Notes: generated by a model from the sequence alone, not told the origin. Counted from the stretch's first letter, positions 17,831 through 28,319 are shown. The stretch is 64,000 nt of DNA from Megasphaera hominis (GCF_014269395.1 NZ_JACOGK010000005.1:43505-107504); one strand, 5' to 3'. Numbers and translations are program-made.

Positions 17831-18896
17831 AGGTATTCATCGCCTTTGTTTTATACGTATTATAGAACCACAAATGTCTGCACAAAATCTGCAGTACTGC
17901 TGTGACCGGAACGGTCAGAATCATGCCGGCTACGCCAAAGAGCGTGCCGCCAATGAGGAGAGCAATAATAATCACTACGGGATGCAGACTAATAACGGCT
18001 CCCATAACTTTCGGCATAATAATGTGACTGTCCAGCTGCTGAATGACAATGTAGAAAATGAGGACCTTGACGGCCAGCGCCAAATCTACAGTGGCACCGA
18101 GGAGGATAGCCGGCACGGCACCGACAATCGGGCCGATAATGGGAATCCATTCCGTTACTGCCGCTAAGAGGCCGATGACCAGCGGATAAGGTACACCCAT
18201 GAGCCACATGCCTAAAAAGGTAAGGGAGGCAATGATACAGCTCATGGTCAGCTGGCCGCGGATATACGAGCTGAGGACGTGCTGGATTTCACTAAACAGG
18301 ACGTCGAGCTGCAGCCGGTATTCTACGGGATAGAGGCAGATAAAGGAACGCACCATTTTGCCGCCGTCCTTCATGAAGTAGAAGGTAATGATGGGTACGA
18401 CAAAAAACTGAATGACCGTACCGGCAATGGCAAAAATGGATTTGAGGAAATTGCTGACGCCTTCGACGCCGTAGTTGCCTATACGCGTGAAGGCATCGTT
18501 GATGACGCTCTTTACCTGATCCGGTATGTAGAGCTGGGTCTGCTCATTTTCGAGCTGTGTAAAGATGGTCACTGTCTTTTCCCAAAGGCTGTTGAAGTTG
18601 ACAGCCAGCAAATTCGCCTGCATGACGAGAGGCTTTAAGATGATATTTGTCAGAGCCGTCAGGACGACGATGAGCAAGAGAAAAGAAAGGAGAATGGAAA
18701 TATCAATGGGCACATTCCGCCGGGTCAGGCGGACGAGCCCTTTTTGGATCAGATCGCGGACGGGAATGAGGATAAACGTGATGATCAGCGATACGATAAC
18801 CGGCCAGTACACGTTGTGTACGGAAAAAAACAGTATCGTTGCCAAAACAGCCAGTACAATACGCAGCCAAAACTGCGATTGCTTATACATGGACAT
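17817..18896 (-). CDS. AI-2E family transporter (PerM/YdiK-like membrane protein)
   Basis: A polytopic membrane protein of about 360 residues with the family pattern: hydrophobic pairs at both ends, a large soluble segment near residues 90-180, and the conserved GVPYPLVIGLLAAVTEWIPIIGPIVG region, here split in mid-protein. Homologues transport AI-2, sodium/protons or are of unknown role; none can be preferred. GGAGG lies 12 bases before the ATG at 18896; ATG 18908 would sit directly on that site. It overlaps the fur start by 14 bp. Confidence 0.85.
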   Translation of the reverse strand: MSMYKQSQFWLRIVLAVLATILFFSVHNVYWPVIVSLIITFILIPVRDLIQKGLVRLTRRNVPIDISILLSFLLLIVVLTALTNIILKPLVMQANLLAVNFNSLWEKTVTIFTQLENEQTQLYIPDQVKSVINDAFTRIGNYGVEGVSNFLKSIFAIAGTVIQFFVVPIITFYFMKDGGKMVRSFICLYPVEYRLQLDVLFSEIQHVLSSYIRGQLTMSCIIASLTFLGMWLMGVPYPLVIGLLAAVTEWIPIIGPIVGAVPAILLGATVDLALAVKVLIFYIVIQQLDSHIIMPKVMGAVISLHPVVIIIALLIGGTLFGVAGMILTVPVTAVLQILCRHLWFYNTYKTKAMNTYGKN

Positions 18897-18901
18897 ACCT
18901 G

Positions 18902-19537
18902 TCACCATCCTCCGTCAAGGTACGGATTATTCTGGCGTTCCCGGCCGATCTGTGTCGCCGGACCGTGGCCCGGGAGGACGACCGTTTCGTCAGGCAGGGT
19001 AAGCAGCTTGTTGTTGATGCTGTCGAGAAGTGTCGCCATAGAGCCGCCATAGAGGTCGGTCCGGCCGACGGAATAGAGAAACAGTGTGTCACCGGAAAAG
19101 ACAACGCTTTCGCCGTATAAGCTCAGACCGCCCGGCGTATGGCCCGGCGTTTCCAAAACGTGGAACTGCAGCTTGCCTACAGTAATGACGTCGCCATCGT
19201 GGGCGATGCAGTCCGGCGCCGTGCATTCGATCTTTTTACCCATAAAGACGGACAGGTTATTATGCGAATTGGCAATGAGTGCCTGATCGCCGGCACCGAT
19301 GTATACAGGCACGTTTTTTAAAATACGCAGTTCCTGTAAGGCGCCGATATGGTCTGCATGGCCGTGGGTAAGGAAAATCAGTTTCAACTGCAGGTCATGT
19401 TCTTCCAGGTTGCGGTTGATTTCTTTATAATCCCAGGCCGGATCGATGACCATGGCTTCCTTTGTCGTATCGTCAAAGACGATGTAGCAGTTCGTCTCGA
19501 TCGGACCTAGGGTCAGTGATATAAATCGCATGCTCAT
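18902..19537 (-). CDS. MBL-fold hydrolase, glyoxalase II-like
   Basis: A 211-residue metallo-beta-lactamase-fold protein. Metal ligands: LTHGHADHIGAL near residue 57, LETPGHTPGGLSLY near 128, VFSGDTLF near 147 and VLPGHGP near 189. This is the short GloB/YcbL group lacking the C-terminal glutathione-binding domain, so a thioester or persulfide substrate other than SLG is possible. Twelve bases separate it from dtd upstream and five or fewer from the AI-2E gene downstream. Confidence 0.9.
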   Translation of the reverse strand: MSMRFISLTLGPIETNCYIVFDDTTKEAMVIDPAWDYKEINRNLEEHDLQLKLIFLTHGHADHIGALQELRILKNVPVYIGAGDQALIANSHNNLSVFMGKKIECTAPDCIAHDGDVITVGKLQFHVLETPGHTPGGLSLYGESVVFSGDTLFLYSVGRTDLYGGSMATLLDSINNKLLTLPDETVVLPGHGPATQIGRERQNNPYLDGGW

Positions 19538-19548
19538 AGCTATGCCTC

Positions 19549-19998
19549 CTAAAATGTTTTCTTGCTATCCAAGAGAATGGTTACAGGGCCATCGTTGGCC
19601 AGGCTTACGACCATGTGCGTACGGAAGCGCCCTGTTTCCGTATGGATGCCGTAGGCGTTGACGGCGCGGACAAAGGTTTCATAAAGAGCCTCTGCCTGCT
19701 CCGGCGGTGCCGCTGCCGTAAAGCTCGGGCGCCGGCCGTGACGGGCATCACCGTATAAGGTAAATTGGGAAACGACGAGCATGTCCCCTTGCCTGTCCAG
19801 GAGGGACAGGTTCATTTTATCTTCTGCGTCTTTAAAGATACGCAGGTGGCAAATTTTATCAGCCAAATAGGCTGCGTCAGCTTCTGTATCGTCCTTGCTG
19901 ACGCCGAGGAGGACCGTCAGGCCCGGACCCGTACGGCCCGTTTCTATGCCTTCTGAGGTAACGGAAGCCGAGGCCGTGCGCTGTACGACAGCTCTCAT
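19549..19998 (-). CDS. dtd: D-aminoacyl-tRNA deacylase
   Basis: Removes D-amino acids (and glycine mischarged on tRNA-Ala) from tRNA. The 149-residue length and two diagnostic motifs, [11 protein letters not shown] near residue 76 and [12 protein letters not shown] near 133, which form the cross-subunit active site, are clear. Its ATG overlaps the relA stop by four bases. The relA-dtd adjacency is common in Firmicutes. Confidence 0.97.
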   Translation of the reverse strand: MRAVVQRTASASVTSEGIETGRTGPGLTVLLGVSKDDTEADAAYLADKICHLRIFKDAEDKMNLSLLDRQGDMLVVSQFTLYGDARHGRRPSFTAAAPPEQAEALYETFVRAVNAYGIHTETGRFRTHMVVSLANDGPVTILLDSKKTF

Positions 19999-22193
19999 TG
20001 GGACGCACCTCCTGTAAACCGCTGGACAGAATAAACATCCTTCAGGCGGCGTATTTTGGTAGAAATGAATTCCAGCTGCGCCAAATCTTTGATACTCAGG
20101 CCCATGTGGATGGTAACGGTCTTCGTGTCCCCTACACGGGCGTTCATGCTCGTAATGGAGACCTTCATTTCTGCCAGGGCAGCCATGATTTCTGCCATGA
20201 CGCCTGTCCGGTCGTAGGCCGTTACTTCAATATGGACGTCGAAGTTTTCCTGGCCGTCGTAATCCCACTCTACGTCGATGAGCCGGTCCAGGTCATTTTG
20301 ATTATGGCTGACGTTAGGGCAATCGGCGCGATGGACGGAGACGCCTCGGCCGCGGGTAATGAAGCCGATGATCGGGTCACCCGGTACAGGGCTGCAGCAC
20401 TTGGCCAGGCGCACCATGAGGCCCGCTTCGCCCTTGACGAGGATCCCTGAGCCGTTATGCTTGGTCGGCTTACGGGTCTTCAGCTTGTCGAGGATGGCCA
20501 GGTTGTCCTTTTCTTCCTTCTGTACTTCTTTTTTGTGAAGCTCCAGCAGCTTGATGAGTACCGTATTGACGGCAAAGCCGCCATAGCCTACAGCAGCCAG
20601 CAGGTCTTCTTCAGAGCCGGCATTCATTTGCTTGGCCACCTTGGCCAGGCGGCCGGCCTTATTGATTTCTTTCCAGTCATGGCCCAGGCGTTTGCATTCC
20701 CGTTCCAGGGCGTCTGCCCCTTTGACGATGTTTTCTTCCCTGTTTTCCTTCTTGAACCAGCTGCGGATCTTCGAGCGGCTTTCGGAGCTGCCTACGATCT
20801 TCAGCCAGTCCAGGCTCGGTTTGCCCGTTTTGGACGTAATGATTTCGACAATGTCGCCGTTTTTCAATTCATAATCGAGCGGTACAATCTTGCCGTTGAT
20901 TTTGGCGCCGACGCAGCGGTGACCTACTTCTGTATGGATACGGTAGGCAAAATCGATGGGGATCGAGCCCTGGGGCAAATCGATGACGTCGCCCCGCGGC
21001 GAGAAGACGAAGACTTCATCCGAAAAGGCGTCGAGCTTCAGGGCATTGACGAACTCTTTCGGATTGCTCGTATCCTGCCATTCCAGGAGGTTGCGGAGCC
21101 AGCCCATTTTTTCATCGAATTCATTCCCGTTACCGGCCGTCGTTCCTTCTTTATAGCGCCAATGGGCAGCAACGCCGTATTCGGCTACGTGGTGCATTTC
21201 CCACGTACGGATCTGGATTTCGACAGGCTGTCCCCGCGTGCCGATAACCGTCGTATGAAGGGACTGGTAGTTATTGGGCTTCGGCATAGCAATATAGTCT
21301 TTAAAGCGATAGGGCAAGGGCTTCCAGAGGCTGTGCACGATCCCCAGGACGCCATAACAGTCCTGGACCGTATCGACAATGACGCGGATGGCATAGAGGT
21401 CATAGACCTGGCTCAGGTCGCGGTTATCCTTTTTCATTTTTTTATAAATGCTGTAGAAATGCTTGGGCCGGCCGTTGATTTCGAACTTGATGTGGGAATT
21501 TTCCAGGGCCTTGCGCAGGACTTCGATGGCTTCATTGACGATTTCTTCGCGGACGTGGCGTTTCTGCTTCATCTGGTCGACGAGATCGTAATATTTGTCC
21601 GGTTCGAGATAGCGGAAGGATAAATCTTCCAGTTCCCATTTGATATTGAAAATACCTAAGCGGTGTGCCAAGGGTGCAAAAATTTCCAGCGTTTCCTGGG
21701 CAATGCGCTTTTGTTTATCACTGCGCATGTAGCGGAGGGTCCGCATGTTGTGCAGGCGGTCCGCCAGCTTGATGACGACGACGCGCACGTCCTTGGCCAT
21801 GGCCAGAAACATTTTACGCATACTGTTGAGCTGCTGGTCTTCTTTCGTGCGGTAATCGAGGCGGCTCAATTTCGTGACGCCATCGACGAGGAAGGCCACT
21901 TCTTTGCCGAAGATTTGTTTAATATCATCGAGGGACATGACCGTATCTTCAACGACATCGTGCAAGAGGGACGCCGTAATGGTCGTCGTGTCGATTTTCA
22001 TTTCCGCCAGGATCTGGGCTACGGCCAGCGGGTGGAGAATGTACGGTTCCCCACTGACGCGGAACTGTTCCTTATGGGCTTCACTGGCAATCTGATAGGC
22101 TCTTTTTACATCGTCACAGCTGGCTTGTGGCTGGTAGCTGTGAATGGTATCGAGTAACCGTTGAAATTCTTCATTCGGTTTAGCAATTTCCAT
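19995..22193 (-). CDS. relA: Bifunctional (p)ppGpp synthetase/hydrolase RelA/SpoT
   Basis: Stringent-response enzyme of 732 residues (Rel type). Hydrolase domain: [10 protein letters not shown] near residue 72 with the HD pair, and [10 protein letters not shown] near 143. Synthetase domain near 220-340 with [10 protein letters not shown] and [15 protein letters not shown] domain follows with [15 protein letters not shown], and a C-terminal ACT domain ([20 protein letters not shown]). Length and order are standard for the single Rel of Firmicutes. Lies between recJ and dtd with 12 bp and a four-base overlap. Confidence 0.97.
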   Translation of the reverse strand: MEIAKPNEEFQRLLDTIHSYQPQASCDDVKRAYQIASEAHKEQFRVSGEPYILHPLAVAQILAEMKIDTTTITASLLHDVVEDTVMSLDDIKQIFGKEVAFLVDGVTKLSRLDYRTKEDQQLNSMRKMFLAMAKDVRVVVIKLADRLHNMRTLRYMRSDKQKRIAQETLEIFAPLAHRLGIFNIKWELEDLSFRYLEPDKYYDLVDQMKQKRHVREEIVNEAIEVLRKALENSHIKFEINGRPKHFYSIYKKMKKDNRDLSQVYDLYAIRVIVDTVQDCYGVLGIVHSLWKPLPYRFKDYIAMPKPNNYQSLHTTVIGTRGQPVEIQIRTWEMHHVAEYGVAAHWRYKEGTTAGNGNEFDEKMGWLRNLLEWQDTSNPKEFVNALKLDAFSDEVFVFSPRGDVIDLPQGSIPIDFAYRIHTEVGHRCVGAKINGKIVPLDYELKNGDIVEIITSKTGKPSLDWLKIVGSSESRSKIRSWFKKENREENIVKGADALERECKRLGHDWKEINKAGRLAKVAKQMNAGSEEDLLAAVGYGGFAVNTVLIKLLELHKKEVQKEEKDNLAILDKLKTRKPTKHNGSGILVKGEAGLMVRLAKCCSPVPGDPIIGFITRGRGVSVHRADCPNVSHNQNDLDRLIDVEWDYDGQENFDVHIEVTAYDRTGVMAEIMAALAEMKVSITSMNARVGDTKTVTIHMGLSIKDLAQLEFISTKIRRLKDVYSVQRFTGGASQ

Positions 22194-22205
22194 TTCAATT
22201 CCCCC

Positions 22206-24188
22206 TTATGCCTGCCCATACTTTTTGTATGTCGGCGATGTTTCAAGTTGCATTTTTCCTGCAAGCTGCGGAAAATACAACACCGATTCGGATGGCGTTT
22301 TCCAGGCAGCGAGTACGCCTATTTCGAGTAATACCTGCAGCGCTGCCCGCACGGTATGCGCGTCATACGTGCCGGCCAGCAGGTCTGCCAGCTTTTGCCG
22401 TGCTATGGCTACGGAAAGGCCTTTTTCCGGTACGAATTGGCGCAGTGTCCGGTAGACCGTCACCATGGTTTCCCGGTCTAAGACAGGCCGTTCTGTATCG
22501 GCATGGATATCCTGTACAACCATCTGCGGTGTTGTATTCCCCTGATATTCATTCAGTTCCAGCTGAAAGGCAAGATCGGCTTCATCGCCTTCTGCCAGAT
22601 CGTCATATTCTTCTGCCATTGACCAGCCTACGCCCTTGACAGTGATGCCCTGAGCGTCGGCTACGGTCAGGCGTAAATGTTTTTTATCCTGGCCCATTTT
22701 CCACTTGTCACTGATGCGCATGTGGCGCAGGGCAAAGACAGGGCGGCTGTTTCCCATGCCGTACGGTTCCAGGCGGCTTAGTTCCTGAATCAGGTCCAGG
22801 GTCACGTCAGAGGCCTGCAAAGTGCCGTCGAGCTTCAGCTTGGGCTCGTAATCCTCTGCCGTCATATGGGCCGCTGCGTATTCGTTCAGCCGTGTCCTGA
22901 GCGCTTCTATCTGATCTTCTGCTACGGAAAACCCGGCCGCCATTTGATGACCGCCAAATTGAATTAAAATATCTGCAGCCGACGACAAGGCTTCGTACAT
23001 GTTAAAGCCGGCAATACTGCGGCACGAGCCTTTGCCTACGTGGTCCTTGACGCTAATGACCAGGGTCGGCCGGTAAAAGGCTTCTACCAGGCGCGACGCC
23101 GCAATGCCAATGACGCCGGGGTTCCACTCCGGACCGCCCCAGGCAATGAGCACGCCATCGTGCTCGTGACCGCCGGCAAGAATCTGCTCTTTCGCCTTAG
23201 CCGTGATTTGCCGTTCAATTTCCTGGCGTTCTGTATTCAGGTCACTCAACCTTTTGGCCTTGGCCAGGGCTTTGTCCGGATCCGTTTCGAGGAGCAGTTT
23301 TACTCCTTGAACGGCATCTTCCAGACGGCCTGCCGCATTGAGGCGCGGCGCCACCGTAAAGGCGATGCGTCCGGCAGAAAGGGGTTTGTCCTCTAAGCCC
23401 GCCTGTTTTAATAAGGCCTGCAGTCCTGTGTTATACCCTTCCTGCATGCGCTGCAGCCCTGTCGTAACGAGAATGCGGTTTTCACCGCTTAAGGAAACGA
23501 GATCGGCAATGGTCGCTAAGGCTGCCAATTCCGTATAGCCCGGCAGGGAATCATGACGTAGGTACTGCCACAGGGCCTGACACAGTTTATAGGCTACGCC
23601 GGCGCCGGCCAGATCCTTGAACGGATAGGGACAGCCGGGCTGTTTGGGATTTAAAATGGCGTAGGCCGGTGGCAAGGGATCAGGCGGCGTGTGATGGTCC
23701 GTGACGATGATCGTCATGCGGTCCTTAAAGGCCTGGACCAAATCGTGAGATGCAATACCGCAGTCTACGGTAATCAAGAGGTCTGTCTGCCCTTCTGCCA
23801 GGCTCTCGAGAGCCTCTTCATTGAGGCCATAGCCTTCCGTATGGCGCCGCGGAATATGGTAGTCCGGCGTACCGCCTAAGTCGCGAAGGACAGAATATAA
23901 TAACGATGTCGATGTAATGCCATCGACATCGTAATCTCCGTAAATGACAATCTTTTCTTTTCTCTCTAAAGCTGCAGCAATCCGTACGACAGCTTTTTTC
24001 ATATCTTTCATCAAAAAAGGATCATACAAATCGTCGCTCGTATCATGCAAGAAGTGATCAGCCTCGTGGAGGTCATGAATCCCACGATTATACAGGATAC
24101 GTGCTAAGATGGGCGAAATCCCTAAGTTTTGTGAAAATGTATCAATCATATCCTGTTCTACAGCAGGTTCAAGCCATTTTTTCTTCAT
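22206..24188 (-). CDS. recJ: Single-stranded-DNA-specific exonuclease RecJ
   Basis: 5'-3' ssDNA exonuclease of mismatch and recombination repair. DHH phosphoesterase motifs are visible: VIYGDYDVDGITSTSLLY (motif I), ITVDCGIAS, IVTDHHTPP, and the DHHA1 domain ending in GGHQMAAGFS; an OB-fold and a Firmicute C-terminal extension follow. ATG 24188 gives MKKKWLEPAVEQD; an ATG at 24203 is an alternative, both with weak ribosome sites. First gene of the nine-gene run. A TGTGATAGAAT extended -10 lies upstream near 24235. Confidence 0.94.
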   Translation of the reverse strand: MKKKWLEPAVEQDMIDTFSQNLGISPILARILYNRGIHDLHEADHFLHDTSDDLYDPFLMKDMKKAVVRIAAALERKEKIVIYGDYDVDGITSTSLLYSVLRDLGGTPDYHIPRRHTEGYGLNEEALESLAEGQTDLLITVDCGIASHDLVQAFKDRMTIIVTDHHTPPDPLPPAYAILNPKQPGCPYPFKDLAGAGVAYKLCQALWQYLRHDSLPGYTELAALATIADLVSLSGENRILVTTGLQRMQEGYNTGLQALLKQAGLEDKPLSAGRIAFTVAPRLNAAGRLEDAVQGVKLLLETDPDKALAKAKRLSDLNTERQEIERQITAKAKEQILAGGHEHDGVLIAWGGPEWNPGVIGIAASRLVEAFYRPTLVISVKDHVGKGSCRSIAGFNMYEALSSAADILIQFGGHQMAAGFSVAEDQIEALRTRLNEYAAAHMTAEDYEPKLKLDGTLQASDVTLDLIQELSRLEPYGMGNSRPVFALRHMRISDKWKMGQDKKHLRLTVADAQGITVKGVGWSMAEEYDDLAEGDEADLAFQLELNEYQGNTTPQMVVQDIHADTERPVLDRETMVTVYRTLRQFVPEKGLSVAIARQKLADLLAGTYDAHTVRAALQVLLEIGVLAAWKTPSESVLYFPQLAGKMQLETSPTYKKYGQA

Positions 24189-24375
24189 TAGATCACAACG
24201 CATTCTCAAAAAATAATCACTTTCAAAACCATACACCTATTCTATCACAATATATTCTCAAAATAAAGGCTAAAATTAATAATTGAGGCAAAATAATGCG
24301 TTTTTTCAGTTCACGAAAATTGAGAAAATCGGGGGCTTCCTTTTATTTCTTTTTGTTATTAAAAATAATAAAACA

Positions 24376-24397
24376 AAGCCCCGCCGAAGCGGGGCTT
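24376..24397 (-). terminator. Terminator of the second PFOR gene
   Basis: AAGCCCCGC-TTCG-GCGGGGCTT on the minus strand, a UUCG tetraloop stem, then TGTTTTATTATTTTT. Confidence 0.95.
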
Positions 24398-24428
24398 GTG
24401 TCTTTATGCAATATGCACTTGTTCGTAA

Positions 24429-27400
24429 TTAGTCTTCGAAAGCTTTCTGGAAGCGTACATAAGACTGACGACGAGCTTTGGCATCAGCTTCGGTCTTAGC
24501 ATACAATGCATCGGCCTGTTCCGGGAAGCCTTTCTTGAGGGAAGCATAACGAACTTCGCCCATGAGGAATTCCTGGAATTTGCTGTAATCCGGTTCTTTG
24601 GAGTCGAGGCTGAACGGATTCTTGCCAGCTTCTTTGAGATCCGGGTTGTAACGGAAGAGATCCCAGTAACCGCATTTAACTGCGAGCTGTTCTTCTGTCT
24701 GGCTCTTGCCCATGCCCTTACGGATACCATGGTTGATGCAAGGAGCGTAGCAGATAACAAGGGACGGGCCATGATATGCTTCAGCTTCAGTCATAGCTTT
24801 GATCAGCTGGTTCTTGTCAGCGCCCATAGCTACCTGAGCTACATATACATAACCATAGGAGATGGCCATCATGCCGAGGTCCTTTTTCTTCGTACGTTTA
24901 CCGGAAGCAGCGAACTGTGCAACAGCAGCAGTCGGTGTAGCTTTGGAGGACTGGCCGCCTGTGTTGGAGTATACTTCTGTATCGAGTACGAGAACGTTTA
25001 CGTCCTGGTCGGAAGCGAGTACGTGGTCAACACCGCCGTAACCGATATCGTAGGACCAGCCGTCACCACCGATGATCCAGTGGGAACGTTTAACGAGGAA
25101 CTGTTTCTTGTCGAGGAATTCTTCAAGAGCAGCTTTGCCGGCAGCTTCTTTTTCGAGGAGGGCAACCAGTTTTTCAGCGCGTTCACGGGAACCTTCGCCT
25201 TCATGGAGGTTAGCAGCCCAGTCGCTCAAAGCAGCCTGGAGTTCTTCAGAAGCAACAGCTTTAGCAGCTTCAACTTTGCCTGCCAAGTCTGTACGTACTT
25301 TGTCAACGCCCATGAACATGCCGAGACCATATTCTGCAGCATCTTCGAAGAGGCTGTTAGCCCAGGAAGGACCATGGCCTTTAGCGTTTACTGTATACGG
25401 AGCTACCGGAGCAGATGCACCCCAAATGGAGGAGCAGCCTGTAGCGTTAGCAATCATCATGCGGTCACCAAAGAGCTGTGTGAGCAATTTGACATACGGT
25501 GTTTCACCGCAACCAGCGCAAGCGCCCGAGAATTCGAGGAGCGGCTGTTCGAACTGAGAACCGATGACGGTCTTCTTGTTCTGCGGATTAACTTTCGGTG
25601 TAACCTTGTCCTGTGCATAGTACCAGAGGTCCATCTTGGAGCGTTCTTCGTCTGTGTTCGGAACCATGGAGAGGGCGCCAACCGGGCAGACGTTTACGCA
25701 GCTGCCGCATTCGAGGCAGTCGAGCTGGTCAACGACGATGGTTACATTGTATTCTTTACCGGATTTAGCTTTTGTAGCAGCTTTGAAACCAGCCGGAGCA
25801 GCTTTCAGTTCTTCTTCTGTCGTCAGAGCCGGACGAATCGTAGCGTGCGGGCAGACGAAGGAGCACTGCATGCAGCCGATACATTTTTCATTGTCCCAGG
25901 AAGGAACATGAAGAGCCGGGCCTGCTTTTTCGAACTGGGAGGTGCCGGAAGGCATAGTGCCATCTTCACGACCAACGAAGTCGGATACTTTGAGGTCATC
26001 ACCAACCTGGCCGAGGACAGGAGCAGCAACCTGGCTGAAGTACTTCGGAGTCGGGCGGCCTTCTGCTACTTCATCTGTAGCATCTGCCCAGGAAGCCGGA
26101 TAGTTTACTTCATGGAATTCGCCAACGCCAGCATCTACAGCAGCCCAGTTCATGTCAACGACGTTCTGGCCTTTTTTGCCGTAGCTCTTAACGATGGAGT
26201 CTTTCAGGTATTTAACAGCGTCATCCAAAGGAATAACTTTTGCCAGTGCGAAGAAGGCAGCCTGCATTACCATGTTGATACGTGTGCCGAGGCCGAGTTT
26301 CTGGCCGATAGCATCGCCGTTCAGGGTATAGAATTTAACGTGATTCTTAGCGATATCGCGTTTGATCTTAGCCGGCAATTCTTTGTCGAGTTCTTCGTCT
26401 GTCCAGGTGCAGTTCAGCATGAATGTGCCGCCGTCTTTGATACCACGGAGGAGGTCAAAGCGTTTTACATAGGACTGACGATGACATGCGATGTAGTCAG
26501 CAGCGTCGATCAGGTACGGCATATCGATCGGGTCTTTACCGAAACGAAGGTGAGAAATCGTTACGCCGCCGGACTTCTTGGAGTCATATGCGAAATATGC
26601 CTGTGCATACATATCCGTGTGGTCACCGATGATCTTGATAGCGGATTTGTTAGCGCCAACAGTACCGTCGGAACCGAAGCCCCAGAATTTGCAGGATGTA
26701 AGGCCTTCTGCATTGTCAGGAACCTTAGGAGCACGCGGCAAGGACAGGTTCGTAACGTCGTCGACGATACCAATCGTGAAGCCGTTGATCGGGTTTTCTT
26801 TCTTAACTTCTTCGAATACCGGAATAACGTCTTCAGGAATAACGTCTTTGGAACCGAGGCCGGCACGGCCGCCGATTACGTCGATGTTGAGGCCCTGTTC
26901 TTTTACGAAGTCAACGATATCGAGGTACAGCGGTTCGCCGAGGGAGCCCGGTTCTTTTGTACGGTCGATAACGGCGATCTTCTTAACCGTTTTCGGCAAT
27001 ACTTCGAGGAGGTGTTTAGCAGAGAACGGACGATAGAGGTGAACGTTGATGGAACCAACTTTTTCGCCTTTGCCGTTCAAGTAGTTAACAGCCTTTTTAA
27101 CTACGTCGGAGAGGGAGCCCATGGATACGACAACGTATTCAGCATCGGCAGCGCCATAGTAGTTGAAAGGTTTGTATGTACGGCCAGTGATTTCAGAAAT
27201 CTGAGCCATGTAGTCAGCAACGATGTCCGGCATAGCGTCATAGAATCTGTTGCGGGATTCTGTGTGCTGGAAGTAAATATCCGGGTTTTCTGCAGTGCCG
27301 CGGATTTCCGGAGCATCCGGATTGAGGGCACGGTTACGGAAAGCTTTAACAGCGTCCCAATCGATCAGTTTGCGGAAGTTATCGAAGTCCATTACTTCAA

Positions 27401-27944
27401 CTTTCTGGATTTCGTGGGATGTACGGAAGCCATCGAAGAAGTTGATGAACGGAAGGGAACCTTTAAGAGCGGCCAGGTGAGCAACACCAGCCAGGTCCAT
27501 AACTTCCTGAACGTTGGATTCTGCCAAGAGACAGCAGCCGGAAGCACGAGCAGACATAACGTCCTGGTGGTCGCCGAAGATACTCAGTGCATGGTTAGCC
27601 AGTGCACGGGCAGCAACGTGGAATACACCCGGGAGCATTTCGCCGGCAACTTTGTACATGTTCGGGATCATGAGCAGGAAGCCCTGGGAAGCCGTATATG
27701 TAGTGGTCAAAGCACCAGCCTGTAACGAGCCATGGAATGCACCGGCAGCACCAGCTTCAGACTGCATTTCAACAACTTTTACAGTGTTACCGAAGAGGTT
27801 TTTCATACCAGCAGCAGCCCAGTCATCTACGTGTTCAGCCATCGGCGAAGACGGAGTGATAGGATAAATTGCGGCAACTTCAGTAAATGCATAGGAGACC
27901 CATGCAGCAGCTTCGTTACCATCCATGGTTTTGAATTTACTCAT
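24429..27944 (-). CDS. nifJ: Pyruvate:ferredoxin (flavodoxin) oxidoreductase, second copy, complete
   Basis: Complete 1171-residue PFOR. Domains in order: N-terminal TPP/pyrimidine domain with YPITPSSPMAEH near residue 27, the gamma domain, two ferredoxin clusters CIGCMQCSFVCPHA (about 690) and CLECGSCVNVCPVGA (about 741), a CAGCGETPYV cysteine pair near 808 for the proximal cluster, and the TPP domain GDGWSYDIGYGGVDHVL near 965. It is clearly a paralogue of the copy at the left edge. RBS AAGGAG before the ATG. A LysR regulator is divergently transcribed, and the 516-bp gap holds several dyads. Confidence 0.97.
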   Translation of the reverse strand: MSKFKTMDGNEAAAWVSYAFTEVAAIYPITPSSPMAEHVDDWAAAGMKNLFGNTVKVVEMQSEAGAAGAFHGSLQAGALTTTYTASQGFLLMIPNMYKVAGEMLPGVFHVAARALANHALSIFGDHQDVMSARASGCCLLAESNVQEVMDLAGVAHLAALKGSLPFINFFDGFRTSHEIQKVEVMDFDNFRKLIDWDAVKAFRNRALNPDAPEIRGTAENPDIYFQHTESRNRFYDAMPDIVADYMAQISEITGRTYKPFNYYGAADAEYVVVSMGSLSDVVKKAVNYLNGKGEKVGSINVHLYRPFSAKHLLEVLPKTVKKIAVIDRTKEPGSLGEPLYLDIVDFVKEQGLNIDVIGGRAGLGSKDVIPEDVIPVFEEVKKENPINGFTIGIVDDVTNLSLPRAPKVPDNAEGLTSCKFWGFGSDGTVGANKSAIKIIGDHTDMYAQAYFAYDSKKSGGVTISHLRFGKDPIDMPYLIDAADYIACHRQSYVKRFDLLRGIKDGGTFMLNCTWTDEELDKELPAKIKRDIAKNHVKFYTLNGDAIGQKLGLGTRINMVMQAAFFALAKVIPLDDAVKYLKDSIVKSYGKKGQNVVDMNWAAVDAGVGEFHEVNYPASWADATDEVAEGRPTPKYFSQVAAPVLGQVGDDLKVSDFVGREDGTMPSGTSQFEKAGPALHVPSWDNEKCIGCMQCSFVCPHATIRPALTTEEELKAAPAGFKAATKAKSGKEYNVTIVVDQLDCLECGSCVNVCPVGALSMVPNTDEERSKMDLWYYAQDKVTPKVNPQNKKTVIGSQFEQPLLEFSGACAGCGETPYVKLLTQLFGDRMMIANATGCSSIWGASAPVAPYTVNAKGHGPSWANSLFEDAAEYGLGMFMGVDKVRTDLAGKVEAAKAVASEELQAALSDWAANLHEGEGSRERAEKLVALLEKEAAGKAALEEFLDKKQFLVKRSHWIIGGDGWSYDIGYGGVDHVLASDQDVNVLVLDTEVYSNTGGQSSKATPTAAVAQFAASGKRTKKKDLGMMAISYGYVYVAQVAMGADKNQLIKAMTEAEAYHGPSLVICYAPCINHGIRKGMGKSQTEEQLAVKCGYWDLFRYNPDLKEAGKNPFSLDSKEPDYSKFQEFLMGEVRYASLKKGFPEQADALYAKTEADAKARRQSYVRFQKAFED

Positions 27945-27989
27945 AGATAAAACACGCTCCTTATTGTAAAGTAGAAACTATAAAGCAAC

Positions 27990-28030
27990 ACAAGATATCT
28001 GATTTTTTTAGCAGCAACAACAAGATATCT
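27990..28030. repeat. Two direct repeats ACAAGATATCT, 30 bp apart
   Basis: ACAAGATATCT occurs at 27990-28000 and 28020-28030, each containing the self-complementary AGATATCT and preceded by GCAAC. The 30-bp period is close to three helical turns, so two dimers could bind the same DNA face upstream of the PFOR gene. Confidence 0.6.
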
Positions 28031-28228
28031 CACGTTGATAAACAAAATCGCATAAGAACAAAACCGTTCATCATTCCTTATTTGCATACCGTTTTTCGCA
28101 TAAGCCTGTGCGTTTATTAAAATTTGCTTGCTTTTTGCGTCCTTTTCATGCTTATTTACAGCATAAACAGGCAGACCTTATAAAAAACTTATAAAGATTC
28201 CGCGAAAAGTATTGCTATTATCTTTTTT

Positions 28229-28257
28229 ATGTAATACTATATAAGGTAGTATTACAT
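28229..28257. promoter_or_regulatory. Perfect 11-base dyad upstream of PFOR / LysR
   Basis: ATGTAATACTA and TAGTATTACAT flank a seven-base spacer (TATAAGG). It contains the T-N11-A pattern favoured by LysR proteins. Likely regulator site; inference. Confidence 0.55.
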
Positions 28258-28319
28258 AGTTGCAATGAACAGGCCACTGCTATGTTTCATTTTAATTATG
28301 CTTCCGAATGCTGAACTTC

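Noticed and set aside
24729-27725. A 998-codon open frame antisense to the second PFOR gene, and similar long antisense frames over the first PFOR, typA and groEL
   Set aside because: Their sense strands encode complete, motif-rich enzymes; the antisense translations have no family features or ribosome sites and follow from strong codon bias in highly expressed genes.
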